From contig NZ_JAPSHJ010000024.1 in the NCBI RefSeq assembly GCF_031179985.1, positions 7,740-51,495 on the forward strand: DNA of 43,756 nt, given 5' to 3'. Source of the DNA: Arthrobacter sp. Its GTDB lineage: Bacteria; Actinomycetota; Actinomycetes; Actinomycetales; Micrococcaceae. How positions within the stretch are numbered: position 1 is the stretch's first letter; each line of letters opens with the position of its first letter. Below, piece by piece: positions 24,504-32,078 of this stretch. A model generated the notes under the pieces. It was given only the letters and a program-made list of their open reading frames with translations. It did not search any database and was not told where the DNA came from. The translations under genes and the position numbers were made by a program.

Positions 24504-24546
24504 AGCGGCGACCGGATGACGTCCCCCGACAATCCCGGTCGCCGCT
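24504..24546. terminator. Second hairpin downstream of the surface protein gene
   Basis: AGCGGCGACCGG (24504-24515) and CCGGTCGCCGCT (24535-24546) form a perfect 12-bp stem with a 19-nt loop containing TCCCCCGACAAT. A smaller CCCGGC/GCCGGG hairpin lies just before. It may back up the first terminator or stop transcription coming from the IS side. The C-rich loop resembles those at 20640 and 20834. Confidence 0.5.
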
Positions 24547-24667
24547 GGAGAAGCCAGGACATGGCCTCGTTGCGGGAGGTGAAAAACCGAGTGGGACACG
24601 GGAGTGTTCGCCGTGCCATGGCGAAGTTGGCAATGACACGAGAACTGTCCCCGGTTTCCACACAAGG

Positions 24668-26048
24668 GGGACTGTCCGATAAACGGTGTGTGGATCCGGC
24701 CGGTTTTCATTAGTGAGTGGTTCTTTCGAACCGACCGGCGAAGGTAATCGCGAACGCGTTCACGCAGGCTTCCACCTCATCACCCAGCGTGCCCGACCGC
24801 CGCCGGTCGGATCAAGAGACCTGGTGACCAGATACAGGCATTTCAGGGCAGCGGCCTCGTTCGGAAAGTGCCCGCGGGCCCTCACAGCCCTCCGGTAGCG
24901 GGCATTGATCGACTCGATCGCGTTCGTTGTGCAGATCACCCGCCGGATCTCCACGTCGTACTCCAGGAACGGCACGAATTCCGCCCAGGAGGACTCCCAG
25001 AGCCGCACGATTGCCGGATATCGCTGACCCCACTCGGCCGTGAACTCGGCGAACCGGTCCTTCGCCGCTTGCTCGGACGGGGCCGTGTAGACCGGCTTGA
25101 GCGCCTTGACGATGCCGTCGCGGTGCTGGCGTCCGGCGTAGCGGAAGCTGTTGCGGATCAGGTGCACGATGCACTGCTGCACCACCGTTCGCTCCCACGT
25201 GGTCGTGATCGCCTCAGGCAGGCCCTTGAGCCCATCGCAGACAGCGATCAACACATCTTCAACGCCCCGGTTCTTCAGCTCGGAGAATACCTGCAGCCAG
25301 AACCGGGCACCCTCGCCACCGTCGCCGGCCCAGATGCCCAGAATCTCCCGCTCCCCGTTCACGGTGACGCCCATAACGACGTAGAACGGGGTGTTGCGCA
25401 CCTGCCCGTCACGGACCTTGACCACGACCGCGTCAACGAACAGCACCGGATAGATCGGATCCAAAGGCCGGGCCGACCATTCGCCCGGTTCCCCTGCGAC
25501 TTTCTTCGTGATGCGGCTGATGGTGTCTTTGGAAACTCTGGCCCCGTAGACCTCCTCGAAGTGCGGCGGCGATTTCCCCGGTGGTCAGGCCCCGGGCGGA
25601 GAGCGAGAGGACGATCTCATCGATCCCGTCCAGACGCCGTTTCCGTTTGGGCACGATCACCGGCTCGAACGAGCCGTCCCGATCCCGGGGCACCTCAATC
25701 TCGACCGGGCCGATCTCGGTCAGCACGGTCTTTGACCTGGTGCCGTTGCGCATGTTGGCTGCGATCGGCCTCTGGCCATGCTCGTGCCCGAGGTGCTCGG
25801 TCAGTTCCGCTTCCAGCGCGGTCTCCAGCACATTCCTCGTGAGCTGGTTCAGCAGCCCGCCCGGGCCTACCAGGCTCACGCCCTGTTCCTTGGCCAGCGC
25901 GAGCAACCGCTCCGCAAGCTCCTTCTGATCGATGATCTCTCCCGTCACAGGATCGATCATCACCCCTGCCATCTCGGTCGTGGACTCTGACACGGCCATC
26001 TCCTTTCGGATCAGGCCAGACCCCACACACCGTTATTCAGACAGTCCC
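24668..26048 (-). mobile_element. IS256-family insertion sequence
   Basis: A 1381-bp element is bounded by 26-bp imperfect terminal inverted repeats: 24668-24693, starting GGGACTGTCCGATAAACGG, and 26023-26048, whose complement starts GGGACTGTCTGAATAACGG. The two match at 23 of 26 positions. It carries one transposase gene on the minus strand, now with two frameshifts. The 8 bases outside each end differ (ACACAAGG on the left, TCCCGCAA on the right), so no target duplication is visible. Either the insertion is old or recombination has changed a flank. Confidence 0.9.
24710..25993 (-). pseudogene. IS256-family transposase, doubly frameshifted
   Basis: Read across two frame changes, the sequence gives a full mutator-type transposase with the DDE residues in LFVDAVVVKVRDG, IAVCDGLKGLPEAI and TTNAIESINARYRR. 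The GTG at 25993 is the likely start, because AAGGAG lies 6 bases before it. The first break is near 25565, where an extra C turns GEIAAHFEEVYG into GEIAAALRGG. The second is near 24767, where a missing base turns KPALNAFAI into KPA-stop and cuts the last 17 residues (NAFAITFAGRFERTTH in the other frame). The element should therefore be unable to move by itself unless these are sequencing errors. Confidence 0.85.
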
Positions 26049-26166
26049 TCCCGCAACGGCAATTTTCCGGGATTACGAGAATATGGCGACGAGTAATGGC
26101 TGTGTCAAGCATGCGAGGTACCTGGCGAGCAGTTGCAGGCAGCCTTTGCCGAAGCAGTCGTCGGGG

Positions 26167-26640
26167 TTAGGGTTTCGTGAGGTGCCGGTAGATGGTGGGT
26201 CGGATGACGCCGAATTCCTGGGCGATGTGCGCGACGGTGTGGGCGCGTTTACCGTCTGGGCCCTTTTCTTCATACATTTCCCGGGCGAGTTTGACCTGAC
26301 GGGGCCCGGGTTTTGGTTTCTGTCCCCCGGTGCGGCCGCGCGGGGGCAGCGGCTAGCCCGTCACGTGTTCGTTCGGACATCAGGGAGTGCTCGAACTCGG
26401 CGATTGAACCGAGGATCTGGAAGAACAACCGACCGAGTCTGGCAGGCACAGGAACCGTGAGGTAAAGAGGCTCTTGGGGCTCCCGGCCGGGTGACGGGCG
26501 GTGACAACCACAAGCTGCAGGGCGGCGGTTATGCACCACTTGGTAGCCGTAGGCCCGCGTGACGCTATCACGGCAAGTCTCGGTTTCGTCCGGGCTGAAT
26601 CCTTGGGTCTTTGCCGGAGATACGTTGCACGAGCTTGGCA
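26167..26640 (-). pseudogene. Serine recombinase (resolvase) remnant
   Basis: Two pieces in different minus-strand frames make up the C-terminal part of a Tn3/invertase-type resolvase. One is RLFFQILGSIAEFEHSLMSE followed by RTRDGLAAA. The other continues as TGGQKPKPGPRQVKLAREMY, then the helix-turn-helix AHIAQEFGVIRPTIYRHLTK ending at 26167. The N-terminal catalytic part with its Ser motif is not recognisable: the sequence up to 26640 is scrambled by further frame changes. It is a dead gene next to the IS256 element. Confidence 0.75.
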
Positions 26641-26659
26641 AAGAGTCCTGTCGTTGCGG

Positions 26660-27130
26660 TTAAGATTCGGACCGCTCTGGTTCTGTTAGGTCAATGTCCC
26701 GGTGTCCGCTGGCCATGAGTGCGATTTCAATTTCAAGCGCTGTGTCAGGACTTTCCTGAACTTGGGCGGCATTGCTTTCGAGGTGTTCGAAATAAGCCTT
26801 TGAGCGGGTCCTGACCGGCCCATCCTCTTTGATCTTCAATCCGCCGATTTTCGACGAAAGAAGAACAGACTGCCTGAATTCTTCACCCATTGCATCAATG
26901 GAATCCTCGTACAACAGGAGGTCCGAGAGGATGGGCAGGCGCAGTTTGTTGTTGGCATTCCATGCACCCCATAGCCGGTGCCGGCCGTTACCCAGGATGT
27001 CATCCCAAGGATCAGCAGGGGGCGCTTCCGCGTTTGTAAACCAAGACCTGACGATCTTACGTTCCGAAGCAGTCAAGGAGAATCCATCAGGAACCGATAG
27101 CTCGAAGACGGGTTCCGCCTTCGTCTTCAA
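26660..27130 (-). CDS. Hypothetical protein with a ParB-like motif
   Basis: The 156-residue product contains DPWDDILGNGRHRLWGAWNA, reminiscent of the GxHR motif of the ParB/sulfiredoxin-like N-terminal fold. It continues KLRLPILSDLLLYEDSIDAM and has an acidic C-terminus (ALMASGHRDIDLTEPERSES). The motif similarity is only suggestive, and no catalytic or DNA-binding role can be assigned. Its start overlaps the end of the upstream 88-residue frame by 44 bases in a different frame. The two may be halves of one gene split by a frameshift around 27090-27130, or two overlapping genes. Codon use is less GC-biased than in the sugar operons, consistent with the acquired nature of this region. Confidence 0.5.
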   Translation of the reverse strand: MKTKAEPVFELSVPDGFSLTASERKIVRSWFTNAEAPPADPWDDILGNGRHRLWGAWNANNKLRLPILSDLLLYEDSIDAMGEEFRQSVLLSSKIGGLKIKEDGPVRTRSKAYFEHLESNAAQVQESPDTALEIEIALMASGHRDIDLTEPERSES

Positions 27131-27353
27131 CAGCTCGGTAGTTTTTCAGGAGCAACTGTAGGCCCAGCTCATGGACAATCTCACCGATGACGTTCCAACG
27201 AATAGAGTTTCTGGCGTCGTGTCGCTGCTTGCCGTCTTCAACATCCGGATCGACCAGCCACGGCATTTCAGAGCTGGCGGCGAACCAGAACCGCTCAGGG
27301 TGCGAGAGCTGGACTTTGATCTGTGGCGTCTGGTCAACGGGTGCAGTGGTCAT
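27087..27353 (-). CDS. Hypothetical protein or N-terminal half of the ParB-like gene
   Basis: An 88-residue frame from ATG 27353 encodes QIKVQLSHPERFWFAASSEM, followed by WLVDPDVEDGKQRHDARNSI and a helical end (VIGEIVHELGLQLLLKNY). Codon pattern and composition look genuine, but the last 20 residues (EDEGGTRLRAIGS) are low in character and overlap the next frame. A single indel near the overlap would join it to the 156-residue protein to form one chain of about 225 residues. No family was recognised. Confidence 0.45.
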   Translation of the reverse strand: MTTAPVDQTPQIKVQLSHPERFWFAASSEMPWLVDPDVEDGKQRHDARNSIRWNVIGEIVHELGLQLLLKNYRAVEDEGGTRLRAIGS

Positions 27354-27495
27354 GGCGCGCAGTCTAACCTCGATGACGCGCTACCCAGGGGACTTCAGCG
27401 AGACACGTAGTGTCCGTGCCATTTATCATCTGCTGGGCGGCGGACGTTTTCTGCAGTCACCCAGCAGTTGCAGTGTTGAAGGTTGTCATCTGACC

Positions 27496-27808
27496 ATGCC
27501 ACGGCAACGTACTGATCTGTCCAGTGTCGGACCGAACACCAAGGCGTCAGCGGCACAGCCTATTGGCGGACGCAAAAATCGGGGCCCATGCGAGTATGGA
27601 TGGTCGAATACACGCCGGGTTACCTGGCCGATCACTGGTGCGTAAAAGGCCACGTCCTACTGTGCACGGCTGGGCGAGCTCCACACCGAACTGGAGGACG
27701 GCCGCACGTTCGTGCTCGAGGCTGGCATGAGCTATCAGGTAGCCGACGACGCCAAGCCCCACCGCTCCGTCCACCGCAACCGGCGCCACCCTCTTCATTG
27801 TCGACTGA
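27496..27808 (+). pseudogene. DHCW-motif cupin pseudogene
   Basis: Across three frames the region encodes a small cupin: TDLSSV, then VSGTAYWRTQKSGPMRVWMV, EYTPGYLADHWCVKGHVLLC, GELHTELEDGRTFVLEAGMS, YQVADDAKPHRS and STATGATLFIVD ending at TGA 27806. The DHWC motif and the order of strands match the DHCW-motif cupin proteins, small barrel proteins of unknown enzymatic role. The breaks lie near 27535 (lost bases before EHQG), near 27670 (an extra base in the LCT/GEL junction) and near 27765 (an extra G between HRS and STAT). No single frame can give a whole protein, so the gene is dead unless the breaks are sequencing errors. Confidence 0.75.
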
Positions 27809-27956
27809 GTAACACGCCTAAGAGCGCGGATCAATCGGGAGCGATCCCGCGTTCTTGCGTGCTAATCGCCCGGTTGTATTGACCACTACGATTGGTGTCG
27901 CGGCTGGGGTTATCTTCTAATGCTTAGGTGGTCGTCTTTGTAAGGTGGCCGACGGT

Positions 27957-28955
27957 TCAGGCGCGTGAGAGCAGGGCTTCTCCGAGTTCGCCCCGCTGGT
28001 AAAAGACCTCACGGCCGGAGCGCAGCGATTCCGCGAGGCCGCTTCCCGAGAGCACCCTGAGATGACCGCTCACGGTCCCTGCCGCGAGGTCCAGGGCGCA
28101 GGCGAGCTGCGTCGTTGTCATCGGGACGTCCAGCTGAGCGAGGATCTGCGCTCGGGTGCGCCCAAGCAGGGCGGACACGGGGGATTCCGAGGTTTCCCGC
28201 ACCGTATCCCAAAGGCGCCCGACGCCGCGCGGGGCATAGGTGATGGAGGGGACGAAGGGTTGTACATTCAAAACCAGCGTGTCCGGCCAGACGAAGGCGT
28301 TCGGGACCAGTATGAGGCCATGTCCGGGGTCCGGGACGTTGTTGGTGGAGCAGGAGCAGCGGCGTCGCACAATTTCTAGGCCAGTGCTGGTGGGCCGCAC
28401 GCTGGGATGCAGGGTCTTGAAGACCTCTTGGATGCCGTTCCGGGCCAGCTGTTCCAGCCTGGCATCGACGTCGGCCAACAGCACCGAGCGCAGCCGGGGC
28501 CAGAAAGGCTCGACGGCGGTGGCCCAGTACCATTCGAGGGCTGCGAGGATCCGGGAGACTGCGGTGTCGAGGTCGTTCAGGAGCTCGTCGATGGTGAGGC
28601 GGGAGGGGCTTTCGGCCGTCCGATCCGCTAGACGGCGGAGATCACGTTCCCAGAATTCCGTCGGGACGGCCCGGATGGCCTCTAACGACTCCCCGAAACT
28701 GTCCTGCCGTTGTTGAGTCGGAGTCAGCGAGTCAGCGATGTATCCGTTCGGCAGCACGAGCGCTGTGAGGATGCTGAGGTGCTCCTGCGCCCGTGAGTCC
28801 GAAGATGCCGCGATACGCTCCTTCGCCATTCTGATCCACGGCCGATGGAGAGGGGTTCCCTTCTGCAGCGCTCTAATGCTCGCGACAGTTTCCCAGAGGG
28901 GCGAGATTAGGAAACGGACCTTCGTAAGGTCCTCAGTGCCGAGCGCGATTTGCAT
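27957..28955 (-). CDS. ArsR-type winged-helix transcriptional regulator (DUF5937-like)
   Basis: This intact 332-residue protein starts IALGTEDLTKVRFLISPLWE, as in the actinobacterial DUF5937 regulators, and ends with an ArsR/SmtB-like winged helix (RAQILAQLDVPMTTTQLACA, then GTVSGHLRVLSGSGLAESLR, and the wing GREVFYQRG). Such proteins usually control an adjacent gene, often a transporter, in response to a small ligand. Here the divergent neighbour is only an 81-residue protein. The intergenic DNA contains a perfect 11-bp inverted repeat. It is one of the few undamaged genes in this decaying region. The ligand is unknown. No metal-binding Cys cluster is evident apart from RRRCSCSTN in the middle domain. 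Confidence 0.85.
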   Translation of the reverse strand: MQIALGTEDLTKVRFLISPLWETVASIRALQKGTPLHRPWIRMAKERIAASSDSRAQEHLSILTALVLPNGYIADSLTPTQQRQDSFGESLEAIRAVPTEFWERDLRRLADRTAESPSRLTIDELLNDLDTAVSRILAALEWYWATAVEPFWPRLRSVLLADVDARLEQLARNGIQEVFKTLHPSVRPTSTGLEIVRRRCSCSTNNVPDPGHGLILVPNAFVWPDTLVLNVQPFVPSITYAPRGVGRLWDTVRETSESPVSALLGRTRAQILAQLDVPMTTTQLACALDLAAGTVSGHLRVLSGSGLAESLRSGREVFYQRGELGEALLSRA

Positions 28956-28985
28956 GTCATCACTGTATTCTCCGGGCCGGGATGC

Positions 28986-29015
28986 GCCACGATTCGAGCT
29001 GGACCGAATCGTGGC
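28986..29015. promoter_or_regulatory. Perfect inverted repeat, likely operator
   Basis: GCCACGATTCG (28986-28996) and CGAATCGTGGC (29005-29015) are exact inverse complements over 11 bp with an 8-nt centre. They lie between the divergent ArsR-type gene (start 28955) and the small gene at 29047. The symmetry suits a dimeric winged-helix regulator binding its own promoter. Confidence 0.7.
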
Positions 29016-29046
29016 CTGAATCCCAGGAACGGCTCACGCTTGGGAC

Positions 29047-29292
29047 ATGAGCACAAACACCCGCACCGCGTCCCTTGTCCCTGCCGGCCGCCGTCTCTCC
29101 GCCCCGGTCCAATCAGGGAATCGTCTCGCCGCCCGTGTGCAGGGTCCCTGCGCGGGACTGCTGCGGAAGATCGGTGCTTTCCTACTCTCCATCCTTCGCG
29201 AGGCCGTCCTTATGGATGCCCGTCTCCGGGAGCACCGCGAGCACGACCGGGTGGAGTTCCAGCGAGCCGGCGGGAACATCCGTTACTTCTGA
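29047..29292 (+). CDS. Small hypothetical protein divergent from the ArsR-type regulator
   Basis: This gene encodes 81 residues, MSTNTRTASLVPAGRRLSAP at the start and basic overall, with a hydrophobic stretch LLRKIGAFLLSILREAVLMD (about residues 38-57) that could be an amphipathic or short membrane helix, ending REHDRVEFQRAGGNIRYF. No ribosome site is visible before the ATG, so the mRNA may be leaderless. It lies 31 bases from the operator-like inverted repeat and is the only candidate target of the divergent regulator. No family was recognised. Confidence 0.5.
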   Translation: MSTNTRTASLVPAGRRLSAPVQSGNRLAARVQGPCAGLLRKIGAFLLSILREAVLMDARLREHREHDRVEFQRAGGNIRYF

Positions 29293-29368
29293 GCATTCCG
29301 GTGCCCTCGGTACGCAACTTCTTCACGTCGTGGCCAGAAAGGAAGCTAGAGCAGAAATTTGGGGAATG

Positions 29369-29873
29369 ATGAAATTTACAGAGCTTCAGCAATATCTAGG
29401 AATGCCGCCGCAAAACATCGATTTCGATAAATTCCTCCCCGCGCACAACATTTCCGGGCGCCCAAAATTCCGGGAAAGTCCGGTCGAGTCGATCGATCTT
29501 CCCGAAAAAGGGATCTCACTCGTTTTCAAGGAAAGCTCAGCTTTCAAAAACACTGGGGGCCGACGAAGGAAGATGGCGAAATGATCTTTGCCTCGCTGCA
29601 AGTGTTTAACAAGGGAGGCGATGTCGGCTTCTCGCGCTACGCCATTTATTGCCCTAGGGCCTGAACTTTGAAAGTACCTTGGGGGACGCCTTTGCCAGAT
29701 TTGGTGAAGCAACGTTCGATCATGTATCCGGGCCCAATCATGTGTATCTCTGGTACAACTTCCAGCAGGCGGGATGGACGTTTGCGGTCTGTTTTCTCCC
29801 CGGCGAGAAAGGCGTTTCATTTTTCTCAGCTTGGAAAAAGCAAAACTCAGGCCCCCGAGGACGAGGAAGCTAA
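29369..29873 (+). pseudogene. Immunity-protein-like pseudogene of foreign composition
   Basis: Joined across breaks, this region encodes one protein of about 165 residues: KFTELQQYLGMPPQNIDFDK, SGRPKFRESPVESIDLPEKG, ISLVFKESSAF, then HWGPTKEDGEMIFASLQVFN, GGDVGFSRYAIY, then FESTLGDAFARFGEATFDHV and NHVYLWYNFQQAGWTFAVCF. The layout (a short acidic protein with LPEKGISLVF and a late VYLWY strand) resembles single-domain immunity proteins that neighbour polymorphic toxins, but I cannot name the family with certainty. The first break is a missing base near 29548; a TAG and a shift occur near 29655. AT content is clearly higher than in neighbouring genes, which suggests recent transfer. A short frame ending RNFFTSWPERKLEQKFGE just upstream overlaps its start. 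Confidence 0.6.
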
Positions 29874-30019
29874 ATTTTTCCACGAGGGTTTGATTCGTGC
29901 CCCGCAGTGCTCTGAAACCAATCCAATCTGGCTGCATCTGCAACAACACGTCACGCTCCAGACACTACCGACTGCAGCCTTACGTTCCCCACGAATCGCA
30001 TAGAAATCCTTCACTTCAG

Positions 30020-30256
30020 TCAGGCGGCACGACCCGGGAACGCAGGCAAGGACCTCGGCATCCCTAGGAGTTGCCCAAGATAACGGCGGCCGAGCTGCAA
30101 GCCGCGAAGCTCCCCTGATGACAGCAGGGCATAGATCGTGGGCATGCCCACGATCAGGATTTCTTTGACCTGGGAGAGCGTCAGAAAACGCGGGAACCTC
30201 GGCTTTTCCGGTTCCAGTGCCGGCATCTCTTCGATGTCCTTGCTCCACTGCGCCAT
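30020..30256 (-). pseudogene. Excisionase-like helix-turn-helix protein, frameshifted
   Basis: From ATG 30256 the frame encodes FPRFLTLSQVKEILIVGMPT, then IYALLSSGELRGLQLGRRY, which is the MerR/excisionase-type helix-turn-helix seen in BldC-like proteins (LTLxxVxEIL...YxLxxSGELxxxxLGRR). After GRRY the frame is wrong: the expected wing continues in another frame as WATPRDAEVLACVPGSCRLT. The start lies 6 bases after the stop of the ParB-like remnant, so the two were once an operon. The role was likely gene regulation or partition control. Confidence 0.65.
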
Positions 30257-30261
30257 GGCTA

Positions 30262-30518
30262 TTAGTCATCGTTCCGGTGTTGAAGTTCTTCGCGGGTGTG
30301 CCGGCCACGGCGGAGGGCACCGTCGCGGACCCCCGGCAGTTTTTACCACCGTTGTACTTGCGCTGAAGCCGCTTCACTTCCCGCAGTGTCGCCGCTTCGA
30401 TCAGGTCTGTAATGGACGCGTACCCTTCGAGGTGGCCGGCTTCCTGCGCAACTGCCCTCACCTGGTCTGCGTCCGTTTCAGTAAAGTACGGCGAGAAGGA
30501 CTTGTTCTTCCTAGGCAC
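30262..30518 (-). pseudogene. Small plasmid-partition (ParB-like) protein, frameshifted
   Basis: GTG 30518 starts PRKNKSFSPYFTETDADQVR, followed by EAGHLEGYASITDLIEAATL and REVKRLQRKYNGG. A frame change in an AAAAAC run near 30346 leads to LPGVRDGALRRGRHTREELQ and a stop at 30262. The sequence resembles the small helical DNA-binding partners of ParA in Arthrobacter-type plasmids, which often read SYSPY...EQVRAVxQExGHxEGYxSxxDLIEAA. This identification is from recall of plasmid genes and context. The GTG overlaps the stop of the preceding remnant and is followed by the helix-turn-helix gene, giving a compact three-gene cassette in which every member is broken. Confidence 0.6.
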
Positions 30519-30817
30519 CGGCACGGGGGTCCGCCGGCCACGGGTAGAGGCTGTCCAGGTACCCACCGCCGATGCTCATAGAGCCATCGGCGTTCGTGCG
30601 GATATCCGAGTGCTCGTGGCTGCCGCCGGCATGGGCGATAGCGGTCAGTACCAGTGCCAGGTTCCGCCTGTCTAAGCCAGGAACGACTCACCCAGGACAA
30701 CCAGAACGTTCTCGGCCAGCGACGCCGCCAGCATCAATAACGGCGTTCACCTCCCGACATCCCGTCAAGGTGTTCGGGGATGGACTCGAAGTCGATCCAC
30801 GCTAAAGACCCTTTCCA
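30511..30817 (-). pseudogene. Broken hypothetical gene upstream of the ParB-like remnant
   Basis: Three pieces in successive frames read WKGSLAWIDFESIPEHLDGM, then LMLAASLAENVLVVLGESF and LDRRNLALVLTAIAHAGGSH, followed by SMSIGGGYLDSLYPWPADPR before a stop at 30511. The composition and the IAHAGGSHEH ending look like a conserved actinobacterial hypothetical protein, but I cannot name its function. The breaks lie near 30745 and 30680. Nothing recognisable remains further upstream up to 30957. Confidence 0.5.
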
Positions 30818-30999
30818 ATACTTCCATCAGGGCGCATTGAAGACGGGGCTATTATGACTCGACGTCACGTCTCTCTATCGGAAGCGTTGGTGGAACCGTC
30901 ACAACCGTCATCGAGAACGCCCAACTACATTAGGAATTTGCAGTACTTAACTCCCAAATGAGAGCCAAAGACCAATCTGCTAATGAAGGTGCAGAAATA

Positions 31000-31230
31000 A
31001 TGAGAATCAGGTACGACGCTTCGGTCGACGCAGCCTACATCTATCTCGCCGATGAAATCTGGCTCGGCAACGCGGCCAAGACCTACCCATGCGACCCCAT
31101 TGAAGTCGACGGAATGATCAACCTCGACTTCAACTCGGAGGGAAGACTGATAGGTATTCAAGTTCTGTCGGCCTCCGCCAAACTGCCACCCGAGTTGCTC
31201 AAACTGGCCGAGAAGAGGCAATCTCCCTAA
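31000..31230 (+). CDS. DUF2283 family protein
   Basis: The 76-residue product begins MRIRYDASVDAAYIYLADE, has EVDGMINLDFNSEGRLIGIQ in the middle and ends in a short helix (PPELLKLAEKRQ). This is the usual layout of DUF2283, small beta-rich proteins often found beside toxin-antitoxin genes or mobile elements, with no established activity. ATG 31000 is chosen because the family starts M-K/R-I-x-Y-D; the frame is open to an ATG at 30958 that would add 14 residues. A GAAGG motif lies about 10 bases upstream. No partner toxin gene is recognisable next to it. Confidence 0.7.
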   Translation: MRIRYDASVDAAYIYLADEIWLGNAAKTYPCDPIEVDGMINLDFNSEGRLIGIQVLSASAKLPPELLKLAEKRQSP

Positions 31231-31239
31231 TCTAAGGGC

Positions 31240-31860
31240 TCATACAACGTTCTGGATGCCTCGGAAACCGGCCAACTCACGACGTCGGTAGCGTCCGATT
31301 ACCAGCGCGTGGCCCAGCGTCCTGGTCAGCAAGGACATGCTCACGCTCAGGGTCGCCGCGATCTCTTCGAGCTTCTTCCCCTGACTCCTAAGGTCCATCG
31401 CGGCCGCCAGCTTGGCCGGCGTCATCACGGGTGGCGGCCCGCCCGATCCACCCTCGCCTTGGCCGCTGCAAGGCCTGCCCTCGTCCTCTCCGATAGCCGG
31501 GAACGCTCGACTCCGCTAGGGAAGCGAACATGTTGAAGATCAATTTTCCGTGCGCACTTGTCGTGTCCAGCCAAGGTTCCGCTAGCGAACGGAATGCTAT
31601 CGCCCGCCGCCCCAGAGCGGTAACGATGTCAGAGGGTCAGCCGTGCTCCGCCCAAGCCTGGTCAGATCGGCGACAACCAGGACGTTCCCCGGCTGAAGAT
31701 GCTCCAAACAGTCCTGCCACCTCGCCCTCGCCTGCGTCGCATTCGAGGCACGCTCCATGAACACCTTGATAGCGCCAGCATTCACAAGGGCATCAACTTG
31801 GGCATCGAGGGACTGCCAACGAGTGCTGGCCCGGGCATAACCAATGACGTTAGGACTCAC
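31240..31860 (-). pseudogene. Serine recombinase pseudogene
   Basis: Pieces in several minus frames rebuild one resolvase/invertase: NVIGYARASTRWQSLDAQVD with the catalytic Ser in RAST, PGNVLVVADLTRLGRSTAD, then AIAFRSLAEPWLDTTSAHGK, LIFNMFASLAE, RSRLSERTRAGLAAAKARVD, and the C-terminal helix-turn-helix KLEEIAATLSVSMSLLTRTL. Breaks occur near 31625, near 31527 and near 31425, where a stop separates the last domain. The apparent GTG start at 31860 lies at the edge of the structured DNA upstream of the IS110 transposase. An in-frame extension to ATG 32094 (NGARARWADKTVMGLVESGS) runs through that structure and is probably fortuitous. Confidence 0.75.
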
Positions 31861-31911
31861 AGAACCAGCATTCTCTTCAACACCAAAAAACACGGTAATA
31901 CTGGAAAAGGT

Positions 31912-32078
31912 CTTGAGCCGGCGTGACTCAGCAAAAAACTGACGTGCCTGGCGGCACTGTCTTACCGACGATCTGTTCGCCGGCTCAAGGTCCGTCAAAG
32001 GGGTGTTGAGCCAGGCGGACATGACTTCATAGGAGCCTGATTCGACCAGTCCCATTACCGTTTTGTCTGCCCACCTGG
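31912..32078 (+). ncRNA. Candidate IS110 bridge RNA (two internal-loop stem structures)
   Basis: Two large imperfect stem-loops lie in tandem just before the IS110 transposase. Loop 1 has a perfect 12-bp outer stem (31912-31923 with 31978-31989), a 17-nt left strand, an 8-bp inner hairpin (GACGTGCC 31941-31948 with GGCAC-T-GTC 31953-31961) and a 16-nt right strand. Loop 2 has an outer stem of about 11 bp with a bulge (32011-32021 with 32064-32078) and a large interior. Both left strands begin TGACT, and both right strands contain TTACCG. IS110-group elements encode a bridge RNA in this left-end position, with a target-binding and a donor-binding loop of this architecture. No expression or covariation evidence is available here. 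Confidence 0.5.
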
